Source of the DNA: Candidatus Sulfotelmatobacter sp.
GTDB taxonomy: Bacteria > Acidobacteriota > Terriglobia > Terriglobales > Acidobacteriaceae
Direction of reading: 5' to 3'
Length of the DNA: 10,771 nt
Assembly: GCA_030044775.1 (NCBI GenBank)
Contig: JASICF010000155.1
Span: forward strand, 1-10,771
Made by a program: the position numbers and the translations under genes. The notes under the pieces were generated by a model. It was not told the DNA's origin and did no database searches. It worked only from the letters and a program-made list of their open reading frames with translations. This document shows, in pieces, positions 1 through 6,231 of this stretch; within the stretch, counting starts at the first letter, position 1, and each line of letters begins with the position of its first letter.

Positions 1-1136
1 GAATCGAGTTCGGCCTGTTGCGCCAAACCACCGTCCCCGGCGAAACCTTGCGTACCGGTGCCCGCCATGGTGTTGATGATGTCATTCTGGCCGTTCACGT
101 AGCGAAGTTTGTTGTCGCCCGTATCGGAGATATAGCCGTTGCCCGAGGAGTCAAGGAATATCCCTTGCGGCAGGCGCAAGAGGCCCTTAGTCGCAACCGA
201 GCCGTCATTGCAGCCGCTGGTGGGTTGCGGACAAGCGGCATGCATTTGTCCGGCATAGGGGGTAATCGTGACGCCTCCGCTGGTCGCACCCATGATGACG
301 CGGATCTCGTGATCGCCCGTGTCGGCGATATAGATGTCGCCCGCTGCATCCACGAAAATTCCTGAGGGGGCGTTGACCTGGGCGCCGCTGGCCGGGCCAT
401 TGTCGCCGCAGGTGGTGTTGGTAATCGGACACGCGGTGCCATTGCCAACGATGGTTTGAATGTCACCGTTTACAATAGACGTGCCCGCAATCGTGATGGT
501 GGATGAACCCATATTAGCGACACGAATGCGATTGTCATCGGTATCAGCAATGTAGATGTTGCCGGCGCTGTCTAGCGCTATCGACGTGGGAATATTCAGC
601 TCGGCATCCAGCACGGGGCCGTCATCGCCGCAAACATTTGTTCCAGTGGCGATGTCGCACTTGGTTCCGTTTCCTACAATCGTATTAATAATCCCGTTCG
701 GCGTAACCTCGCGAATTCGCGAGTCGGCGATATCGACAAGATAGAAATCGCCTTGGGTGTCCTCGACCACGTCGGTCACCAAGCCAACCGTGGCCGCGCT
801 GATTGGGCCGCCGTCGCCGGAGTAATATCCCCATCCCTGGCCGGTATAGGCCTGCAACGTGCCGCCTGCGAGCAGTTCAAAAACATAGGCTGAGGCTGGA
901 GCGGCAATGTAAAGGTTGCCCTGACCGTCTTTCAGCACAGCCGTTGGACCCGGAAGGTCGGCTTGCAGCGGGATGGAAGGTATTGCACCGCCGCCCGCGA
1001 TCGTGCTGACGGTGTTCGGCGCCTGTTGAGCGCTGCCGGTTGCAGCCGCCGCAATCAGAAGCAGGGTGCCGAGCACCGCATTGAAGATTTTCGCCGCGGG
1101 GACGCGGCTGATCGAAAGGTTAGGGCTTGATTTCAC
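1..1136 (-). CDS. Secreted NHL-repeat beta-propeller protein (3' end beyond window)
   Basis: The reading frame is open from a GTG at 1136 to the window edge, giving 378 residues and no stop. I chose the GTG because GGAGG (plus 1142-1146) lies 5 bases upstream and a signal peptide follows at once: a basic N-region, hydrophobic AVLGTLLLIAAAA (about 20-32) and a likely cleavage after GSA near residue 36. The mature part has repeated NHL units, with signatures such as GNIYIADTDDNRIRV (192-206), GDIYIADTGDHEIRV (266-280) and GNGYISDTGDNKLRYV (332-347), each preceded by GDGGP- or CGDDGP-like turns. NHL repeats form beta-propeller blades used for protein or ligand binding; no catalytic residues are evident. 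Six cysteines occur as three close pairs (160/169, 236/243, 302/309) in the inter-blade loops. The blade count is unknown because the C-terminus is missing. The substrate and partner cannot be told. It probably has its own promoter and leader. Confidence 0.9.
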   Translation of the reverse strand, partial: MKSSPNLSISRVPAAKIFNAVLGTLLLIAAAATGSAQQAPNTVSTIAGGGAIPSIPLQADLPGPTAVLKDGQGNLYIAAPASAYVFELLAGGTLQAYTGQGWGYYSGDGGPISAATVGLVTDVVEDTQGDFYLVDIADSRIREVTPNGIINTIVGNGTKCDIATGTNVCGDDGPVLDAELNIPTSIALDSAGNIYIADTDDNRIRVANMGSSTITIAGTSIVNGDIQTIVGNGTACPITNTTCGDNGPASGAQVNAPSGIFVDAAGDIYIADTGDHEIRVIMGATSGGVTITPYAGQMHAACPQPTSGCNDGSVATKGLLRLPQGIFLDSSGNGYISDTGDNKLRYVNGQNDIINTMAGTGTQGFAGDGGLAQQAELD

Positions 1137-1148
1137 AAATGCCTCCAC

Positions 1149-1194
1149 GTCTTCGGACTAACACTTCCCCCGTTTCACAGGGTCTGTAGTTGCG
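1149..1194 (-). promoter_or_regulatory. Cobalamin-riboswitch-like 3' core in the NHL gene leader
   Basis: On the minus strand, three blocks appear in the order and rough spacing of the 3' half of the cobalamin riboswitch: CGCAACT (1188-1194), CCCTGTGAAACGGGGGAAG (1164-1182, a 5-bp stem followed by GGGAAG) and AGTCCGAAGAC (1149-1159). The last block almost touches the ribosome binding site at 1142-1146, as expected for translational control. I could not find the 5' half or a clear P2 partner strand, so this may be a degenerate relative or chance. Confidence 0.3.
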
Positions 1195-1305
1195 AGGGGT
1201 TTTGGTTCCAGAAACTCTTTTCAACTCAGGGATCGACAATCGAGGGGAGTGCAGGGGGCCGGCAAAAAACGACATCCGCAAATACAGCCTCCGCAATGTG
1301 AACTT

Positions 1306-1334
1306 AACCTATCCGGCCATGCAAAAAGCTGCAA
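1306..1334 (-). promoter_or_regulatory. Putative promoter of the NHL gene
   Basis: The minus strand reads TTGCAG (1329-1334), a 17-base spacer, then TAGGTT (1306-1311), giving a leader of about 160 bases before the GTG. A second TTGCA lies inside the spacer with a 10-base period. The same arrangement, with the same spacing, occurs upstream of the DUF5989 gene at 6094-6122. That recurrence is the main support; the -10 match alone is weak. Confidence 0.4.
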
Positions 1335-1336
1335 GA

Positions 1337-1365
1337 GGTCAAAAGACCCTACGGCAAGGCCGTAG
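1337..1365 (-). terminator. Tandem hairpins after the methyltransferase gene
   Basis: Just past the methyltransferase stop, the minus strand has a perfect 7-bp stem CTACGGC/GCCGTAG with a 3-base loop (1349-1365). It is directly followed by GGTCTTTTGACC (1337-1348), a second 4-bp hairpin that contains the only T-run. The position suits an operon-end terminator, but the T tract is short. Confidence 0.4.
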
Positions 1366-1386
1366 ACTGCCGAAAACTCCGCCTGA

Positions 1387-2427
1387 CTAAGTCTTCTTCT
1401 TCCGCCCGATCATGATGTAGAGAGCCCCATCGGCGCCGCCGCTGAGCAACATCTCCACCTCGGTCATCCAGCGAGTGAACTTCGTGCCCTTATCGTGCGG
1501 CTCGAAAAGCTTTTCTTCGTCGGTAAACGGACCGGGATCGATTTTCGGGATGCTCGAAAGGTATTCGAAGCCGTTCGACTCATACCAGTCAAGCAGCTCG
1601 CTGTAGGTGTGCTTGCTCTCGTGCGGATGCTTGTACTGATCGTAGAACCACGCGCGCTTGCGATCGGCGTTGTAGTTCTTGTTCCGCATGTGCGCATCGA
1701 GAAATGCAAGCTTATCCTTGGTCGCGCGGAACAGGAAACGGCGGAAGTCGGTCGTCAGCCGGCCGATTTTGTTATACAGCCCGATGATGATAATCCCGTT
1801 AGGTTTCACCAGCCGCGAGATCGATTTGAAGGCGCCGTAAGGATCGGCCGTGTGGTGGAGCACTCCGTTCGAAACCACCAGATCGAACGCTTCATGCTTG
1901 AACGCCGGCCGGAACAAATTCATCTGCACGAAGCCGGCATTTTTGATGCGGCAGCGGCTGCGAAAACCATTCGCCAGGCGCAGGGAGTGCAGGCACATAT
2001 CCGAGCCAAAAACCCGCCGGTTGTAGTGCATGCCGAGAAAATTTGTGAGCTGTCCGGTGCCGCAACCGACTTCCAGAACTGCCGCGCCCTGCGGAATCTG
2101 CTCATCGAGCAATCGCGCGAACATTCCGCGGCGGGCTTTTTCGAGCAGCGTCTGTTCGGAGTCGATGTCGTCATAATTGGGAAAAGGATTCTCCTCGTAA
2201 AACGACTTCACGATATCCGTCACGTCGCCCTTTTGCGCCTCGGGATCGTTCGGCGCAAACAGTTGCGGAATGCCGTTATCGATATTGAAGCTCCTCGCGC
2301 AACCACGGCAACGCAGCGCCGATTCGCCCTGGAAATCCAGGTCCGCTCCACAATACGAGCAGGCCAGCATATCGATCGAGCGTTCCAGCAAAGTGCGCGG
2401 TGGAGCTTGGGTGGCCAGTGTGCTCAT
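1387..2427 (-). CDS. Zinc-ribbon SAM-dependent methyltransferase
   Basis: This encodes 346 residues. Near the N-terminus (20-57) is a Trm112-like zinc ribbon, with CSYC (23-26) and CRGC (40-43) as the two cysteine pairs. A class I Rossmann methyltransferase core follows: motif I LEVGCGTGQ (118-126), an acidic residue at the end of strand 2 (D143), and VSNGVLHH (185-192) at the motif IV position. FYEENPFPNYDD (76-87) just before the core is a signature I associate with free-standing methyltransferases of polysaccharide and secondary-metabolite loci. The substrate is unknown; a sugar or lipid-linked intermediate made with the neighbouring carbamoyltransferase is an inference. The ATG start is supported by AGAGGAA, which overlaps the stop of the carbamoyltransferase gene 8 bases upstream, implying translational coupling. 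It is the last gene of the unit. Confidence 0.9.
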   Translation of the reverse strand: MSTLATQAPPRTLLERSIDMLACSYCGADLDFQGESALRCRGCARSFNIDNGIPQLFAPNDPEAQKGDVTDIVKSFYEENPFPNYDDIDSEQTLLEKARRGMFARLLDEQIPQGAAVLEVGCGTGQLTNFLGMHYNRRVFGSDMCLHSLRLANGFRSRCRIKNAGFVQMNLFRPAFKHEAFDLVVSNGVLHHTADPYGAFKSISRLVKPNGIIIIGLYNKIGRLTTDFRRFLFRATKDKLAFLDAHMRNKNYNADRKRAWFYDQYKHPHESKHTYSELLDWYESNGFEYLSSIPKIDPGPFTDEEKLFEPHDKGTKFTRWMTEVEMLLSGGADGALYIMIGRKKKT

Positions 2428-2435
2428 GTGTTCCT

Positions 2436-4220
2436 CTATGCGATCTGCTTATCGACAATATAGTTGCCGAGAATCAGAGAATCCATTTCGCTCTTCGAGA
2501 ACGTATTGAAGGCGTTCGCCGGAGTATTTACGATCGGTTCGCCTTTCAGGTTGAACGAAGTGTTCAAGATAACCGGCACGCCAGTCGCCTGTCCAAAACG
2601 CTCGATCAGCCTGTAGTAGCGCGGACTTTCCGATTTGAAGACAGTCTGCAAGCGGCCTGTGCCGTCAACGTGTGTGATAGCCGGCAGCGTTGCATGTTCC
2701 TTCTCGCGCACCGGCACTACATACTGCATATAGCGCGCCGGCGCATGCTTGGTCGCGTTCGGCAGATCGAAATACTTTTCCGCCGATTCCGCCAGGACCG
2801 ACGGAGCAAACGGCCGGTACGGCTCGCGGAATTTGATCTTCGCGTTGACGATGTCCTTCATGTTGGGATTGCGCGGGTCGGCGATGATGCTGCGCGCCCC
2901 GAGCGCTCGCGGTCCCCACTCGAACCGTCCTTGCGACCATCCCACGACTTTTCCGTCGATCAACTGCTCGACCACGCGGTCCAGCAATTGATCTTCATTT
3001 TCGCAGTGAGTGTGCGGAATATTGTTCTTCACCAGAAAATCCCTGACTTCGCCATCCGAGTTCTCGCGTCCCCAGTAGGCATGCTGCATAGTGAAGTTGC
3101 GGGGCTTGCCGAGAACCGTGTTGTAAGCCCACAGGGCAGCGCCGAGCGCGCCGCCGCCGTCGCCGGCTGCGGGCTGGATGTAGAGCTCTTCGAAGCCCGA
3201 CTCTTTCAAAATCCGCGCATTCGCCACGCTGTTGAGAGCGACGCCGCCCGCCATGCAAAGCTTGGTCATGCCGGTCGTCTGCCGCAGATAGCGCGTCATA
3301 TTCACCAGTATGTCTTCGGTCACTTTCTGAATGCTGGCCGCGATGTCGGCGTAATGCTGGTTGAGTTTGGAAAGCTCCTGAACATTGCTGGGCGCTGTGC
3401 CGAAATACTTCGGGAAGCCGGTTTCCATCGTGAAGAACAGGCTCTTCGGCGGCCGCGGCGCTCCAAACAACGTCTCAAACTTGTCGCTGTAAGTCTTGTA
3501 GGTCGAATGATGGAAGCAGAAATAATCCATATCCAGCGCAAACGAGCCGTCGGAATTCTGCTTGATCATCTTCCAGACTTTATCCACGTAGCGGGGCTGG
3601 CCGTATGGCGCCATGCCCATGACCTTGTATTCGCCTTCGTTCACCTCGAAGCCGAGAAATGCCGTAAACGCGCTGTAGAGCAAGCCCAGCGAGTGCGGGA
3701 ATTCGATCTGCTTCTGCAGTTTGACCTCGGTTCCGCGTCCCACGCCGTAAGCCGCGGTTGCCCATTCGCCCACGCCATCCACCGTCAGTACCGCTGCCTC
3801 TTCAAACGGCGAGCAAAGGAACGCACTGGCCGCGTGCGAAAGATGGTGCTCGGAAAACAGAATCTTTTCTTTGGGCACACCGATTTCGGTCTGCAGCTTC
3901 GTGCCCACCCACAGCTTGTCCGTCATCCAGGTGATCATCGACTCGCGGAAGACTTTGTACGATTTGGGGTACGTCGCGAGAGCCATCATCAGGATGCGGT
4001 CGAGCTTGCGGAACGGCTTCTCGAAGAAGACCACGTAGTCCAGGTCTGCGCCGCTTATGCCTTCCTGCTCCATGCAGAACTTGATGGCGCGGCTGGGAAA
4101 ACCGTAGTCATGTTTGATGCGCGAGAAGCGCTCTTCTTCGGCAGCGGCCACCAGCACGCCGTCTTTCAACAGCACTGCCGCCGCATCGTGGAAATAGCAC
4201 GAAACTCCAAGGATATACAC
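2436..4220 (-). CDS. NodU/CmcH-family O-carbamoyltransferase
   Basis: At 594 residues this has the usual family length. The enzymes transfer a carbamoyl group from carbamoyl phosphate, via carbamoyl-AMP, to a hydroxyl of a sugar, antibiotic or toxin. The N-terminal Kae1/TsaD-like domain shows HDAA (11-14), EEERFSR (28-34), SEHHLSHAASAF (123-134; H125 and H129 are the likely metal ligands), VDGVGEW (147-153), AGGVALNSVANARI (324-337) and GDGGGALGAA (353-362). The YrdC-like C-terminal domain shows GRFEWGPRALGARSI (431-445), ADPRNPNMKD (447-456), REPYRPFAPSV (465-475) and NTSFNLKGEPIVNTP (553-567). All key motifs look intact. The start is GTG, with GAGG 7 bases upstream lying in the last codons of the preceding small gene; that gene's stop is one base away, so translation is probably coupled. 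It resembles SxtI, TobZ, CmcH and NodU; the acceptor cannot be read from sequence. Confidence 0.95.
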   Translation of the reverse strand: MYILGVSCYFHDAAAVLLKDGVLVAAAEEERFSRIKHDYGFPSRAIKFCMEQEGISGADLDYVVFFEKPFRKLDRILMMALATYPKSYKVFRESMITWMTDKLWVGTKLQTEIGVPKEKILFSEHHLSHAASAFLCSPFEEAAVLTVDGVGEWATAAYGVGRGTEVKLQKQIEFPHSLGLLYSAFTAFLGFEVNEGEYKVMGMAPYGQPRYVDKVWKMIKQNSDGSFALDMDYFCFHHSTYKTYSDKFETLFGAPRPPKSLFFTMETGFPKYFGTAPSNVQELSKLNQHYADIAASIQKVTEDILVNMTRYLRQTTGMTKLCMAGGVALNSVANARILKESGFEELYIQPAAGDGGGALGAALWAYNTVLGKPRNFTMQHAYWGRENSDGEVRDFLVKNNIPHTHCENEDQLLDRVVEQLIDGKVVGWSQGRFEWGPRALGARSIIADPRNPNMKDIVNAKIKFREPYRPFAPSVLAESAEKYFDLPNATKHAPARYMQYVVPVREKEHATLPAITHVDGTGRLQTVFKSESPRYYRLIERFGQATGVPVILNTSFNLKGEPIVNTPANAFNTFSKSEMDSLILGNYIVDKQIA

Positions 4221-4221
4221 G

Positions 4222-4437
4222 TTATTGCCTCATTGCCGCCTGCATATCGCGGGCGTCGCCAGTATGGTCCTGCCACTCGGTTGGTGCATGTTTCAATCGT
4301 AGGGGATCGGAAAACGCGCGCGTTCCCAGGCCAAACGGCGCCAGGAGCGCATAGAAGACGGTCAGAATCACGCGCGCCTGAAAATTGCCGATGCGGTGCG
4401 CGAGTTCCTTCCAGGCCTGCCATATTCTTTTCAGCAT
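4222..4437 (-). CDS. Small membrane-associated protein coupled to carbamoyltransferase
   Basis: This is a 71-residue protein with a basic, amphipathic N-terminus (MLKRIWQAWKELAHRIG) and one hydrophobic stretch ARVILTVFYALLAPFGLG (21-38). An FSDPLRLK turn (42-49) and a polar, acidic tail follow. There is no signal cleavage site or catalytic motif. I recognise the general type: short FQ(A/S)RV-LT-FY / PFGL / FSDPL proteins, usually labelled hypothetical, next to NodU-type carbamoyltransferases and DUF5989 proteins. By position it corresponds to SxtJ, but it is about half that length with one membrane segment, so homology is not claimed. Its stop lies one base before the carbamoyltransferase start. 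An AGGGAAG sits about 8 bases before the ATG. A membrane-recruitment or accessory role for the carbamoyltransferase is inference. Confidence 0.8.
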   Translation of the reverse strand: MLKRIWQAWKELAHRIGNFQARVILTVFYALLAPFGLGTRAFSDPLRLKHAPTEWQDHTGDARDMQAAMRQ

Positions 4438-4503
4438 AAAGTTGACTTCCCTTTTGAATCCCGAATTCTTCTTGCTAAACGCTCTCCGCCCGTGTCGCGG
4501 CAG

Positions 4504-5616
4504 CTAGCGAGCGGAAACCGCCGCCCGCGCCGGTGTCACGGCCTGCGCCGCGTTCACCTGCGTCGCCGGATTCGCGCATGCCGCCTGGTAATTGGGCAAG
4601 CCCTCAACCATCTTCAGCAGTTCATTCGCAATGATCGTGTGCCCTTTCACCGTGGGGTGTGCCGGATCCATGAACACGCTGCTCTGATCGTACTGGCTGA
4701 TGATTGGAATCATGTTCACCATCGGAACATTGTTCTGCTGCGCAAACTCCATCATCGCTTTCTGGAACGGATGTTTCGGAGTCTGCGGCGTTTCGCCGTC
4801 GGACCCCAGCATCAGGAAAACCAGCTGCACGTTATAGCGGCGGCACAGCGCCAAACTCTGTTCAAGGTTTCCGTTGAACTGGCTCATGTCCAGGTTGTCC
4901 ATGCCTTTGAGGGTGTCCAGTGTTCCCGCCATCAGCAGGTGCCGCAACCGGTAATACGCGAATCGCCGGAGCAAGTCTTCAATCACATAGTTGTAGATCG
5001 CGCTGCGCCGCGCAATCGACTTCCACTCCACACGCCGCAGAAATCTCTCCCGCTCCACGCCCTGCAGCTTGGTCAGCTTTTCAAAATTGCTGTTGTAGCT
5101 GTAGGCCACAATCGCTACATCGGGACGGGTGGCCGGATCTTCCACGACTTCCTTCAGTTTCTCGGCAACCAGGGAATTGGGATAGGCGTTTACTCCCGCC
5201 GACACCACCTGAAAATGCTCCTTCGTGCAGCTTCCGTGGTTCAGGTCCCGCTCCATGATGGCGCTGTAATGCGAGTTGTCATCCACGCCCCATCCCTGGG
5301 TCGCAGAGTCTCCGAACGAAATTACGCGAAATTGATCGCTCGTCTTTTGCGTCAGATCGACCGGATAGCGGAATCCCTGATTGTTGATGGTGATCGGAAG
5401 ATGATTCACCACGGTCAGCGTGGTCCCCGGCTCAGGCACCCACAGCAATCGTTCATCCGGCCGGTAAATCGTGTAGTGCCCGAACCCGAACAAGCGCAGC
5501 GTGCCTTCGAACAGCAGGCACAGGATAAATAACCCCAGCAGGCCTTTCAGAAAACCGTGCTTTCCGGAATTCTTGCTTGAAGTATTGCTTCTAGCAGTAG
5601 TACGCGTGTCGCTCAT
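4504..5616 (-). CDS. Membrane-anchored SGNH/GDSL-family hydrolase
   Basis: This encodes 370 residues. A Ser/Thr-rich cytoplasmic N-terminus is followed by one membrane helix GLLGLFILCLLFEGTLRLFG (25-44), which should anchor the rest outside the membrane. The SGNH fold is shown by block I ISFGDSATQGWG (99-110; Ser104 nucleophile), block II Gly in SAGVNAYPN (139-147), a plausible block III Asn in AYSYNSN (171-177), and block V DPAHPTVKGH (317-326; Asp317 and His320). Family members are esterases, or acyl- or acetyltransferase partners acting on polysaccharides and lipids. The C-terminal tail (about 345-370) is Ala-rich and probably disordered. The ATG has only a distant GGGAG (11 bases away), so the start is slightly uncertain. 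It sits between the two small membrane-protein genes of the unit; removal or transfer of an O-acyl or O-carbamoyl-type substituent is a reasonable guess only. Confidence 0.88.
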   Translation of the reverse strand: MSDTRTTARSNTSSKNSGKHGFLKGLLGLFILCLLFEGTLRLFGFGHYTIYRPDERLLWVPEPGTTLTVVNHLPITINNQGFRYPVDLTQKTSDQFRVISFGDSATQGWGVDDNSHYSAIMERDLNHGSCTKEHFQVVSAGVNAYPNSLVAEKLKEVVEDPATRPDVAIVAYSYNSNFEKLTKLQGVERERFLRRVEWKSIARRSAIYNYVIEDLLRRFAYYRLRHLLMAGTLDTLKGMDNLDMSQFNGNLEQSLALCRRYNVQLVFLMLGSDGETPQTPKHPFQKAMMEFAQQNNVPMVNMIPIISQYDQSSVFMDPAHPTVKGHTIIANELLKMVEGLPNYQAACANPATQVNAAQAVTPARAAVSAR

Positions 5617-5719
5617 TTCGGAAAAAACTCCCTTGCTCTCCGCCAGGATGCGCCTCGTCCCGGATCAAAATTGATTTGGCCAGGCGCTAATTCACACGAA
5701 CCGCGCCCGGCCTTCATGC

Positions 5720-5896
5720 TTAAAACATGGTGTAAATGAAAGGAGCGAGCGAGGAGCTTTGCGCCACCACGATGAATGCTCCCAGCAGAAACAGCGTGAT
5801 AATGATCGGCAGGACCCACCAGCGGCGGCCTCCAAAGAAAGAAAACAGTTCGCCGGCAGTCCTCATATTTCGAGCAGCGCTCCGAAAAAACGACAT
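5720..5896 (-). CDS. DUF5989/SxtK-type membrane microprotein
   Basis: This is a 58-residue ORF. It opens MSFFRSAARNM, then ELFSFFGGRRWWVLP (16-30), a single membrane helix (about 29-45, rich in Ile, Leu and Val), and ends SSSLAPFIYTMF before TAA. The pattern of a short soluble lead, an aromatic and basic RRWW-LP(I)I entry, one helix and a terminal APFIYT-F is what I know of the DUF5989 family. Its members, including SxtK of saxitoxin clusters, sit beside NodU-type carbamoyltransferases. The first ATG is preceded by AGAGGAG about 9 bases upstream; an internal ATG at codon 11 is less likely. It is the promoter-proximal gene of the unit, and 103 bases without another convincing gene separate it from the hydrolase. 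The biochemical function is unknown. Confidence 0.85.
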   Translation of the reverse strand: MSFFRSAARNMRTAGELFSFFGGRRWWVLPIIITLFLLGAFIVVAQSSSLAPFIYTMF

Positions 5897-5940
5897 TGGA
5901 TCTTTCTCCTCTAAAATTTCACTCTGGTTATGCAGCGCGG

Positions 5941-5981
5941 CTAGTCACTTCGCCCACCTTCCAGGTCTCAGTTTCACCTGG
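5941..5981 (-). promoter_or_regulatory. Leader RNA hairpin and motif shared with the NHL leader
   Basis: The minus strand carries a perfect 6-bp stem CCAGGT/ACCTGG with a 9-base loop (5961-5981). GTGAAAC lies across its 5' side (5971-5977); GAAGTG (5946-5951) and CTAG (5941-5944) follow. The NHL leader has GTGAAAC (1172-1178), GAAGTG (1162-1167) and TTAG in the same order. A related structured RNA in both leaders is possible but unproven. Confidence 0.3.
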
Positions 5982-6093
5982 GGCTTATCCGATCGCGACT
6001 AATGCAAAACGCCGAAGAAGCTGCAGAATTATTCTCTTAATAGCTTGGTTGGGGAGAGATACGACTGAAATCAGAACCAGCTCAATTGCACCG

Positions 6094-6122
6094 AGACTAC
6101 GTGCCATCGCAAATTATTGCAA
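6094..6122 (-). promoter_or_regulatory. Putative promoter of the carbamoyltransferase unit
   Basis: The minus strand reads TTGCAA (6117-6122), a 17-base spacer, then TAGTCT (6094-6099), with a leader of about 190 bases to the DUF5989 ATG. TTTGCG inside the spacer makes a 10-base-period TTGCA-like direct repeat. The layout matches the element upstream of the NHL gene. CTCTTGCA occurs again at 6214-6221. Confidence 0.4.
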
Positions 6123-6231
6123 GAGGAAGGAAGTTAAGGGACTAAAGACCCTATGCGCCGTCAGTTCCTCTTTAAGACATGCCTGCTAGTGGTTCAAAAC
6201 AAGCAACTTGGACATGCAAGAGTCGCCCGTC

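Larger units (their letters stand above)
5897..6231 (-). other. Intergenic leader and promoter region of the carbamoyltransferase unit
   Basis: These 335 bases separate the GAF-TonB gene stop from the DUF5989 start, both on the minus strand. I see no credible gene. They hold a promoter-like pair (6094-6122), an A/T-richer stretch around 6015-6060 and a structured leader motif (5941-5981). There is no strong terminator for the upstream gene; AGGG/CCCT around TCTTTAGT (6138-6153) gives only a weak 4-bp stem. Confidence 0.6.

Noticed and set aside
1..1136. Frameshift in the NHL gene, suspected because only short ORFs with stops appear there
   Set aside because: The frame is continuous from the GTG to the window edge; it lacks only a stop inside the window.
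1495..2463. Plus-strand ORF of 322 codons
   Set aside because: It is antisense to the methyltransferase, which has clear motif I and a zinc ribbon; no protein-like features are seen.
2400..4439. Plus-strand ORF of 679 codons
   Set aside because: It is antisense to the carbamoyltransferase, is Arg/His-rich with no recognisable domain, and results from GC-biased third positions of the true gene.
4396..5532. Plus-strand ORF of 378 codons
   Set aside because: It is antisense to the SGNH protein and has no domain or binding site.
5613..5819. Minus-strand ORF of 68 codons overlapping the DUF5989 gene
   Set aside because: It is in another frame, rich in Arg and Gly, and lacks the membrane helix and family pattern of the 58-residue ORF.
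6075..6110. Sigma-54 type promoter (TGGCACG ... TGCAAT on the minus strand)
   Set aside because: The GG to GC spacing is 14 bases instead of 10, so it does not fit the -24/-12 rule.
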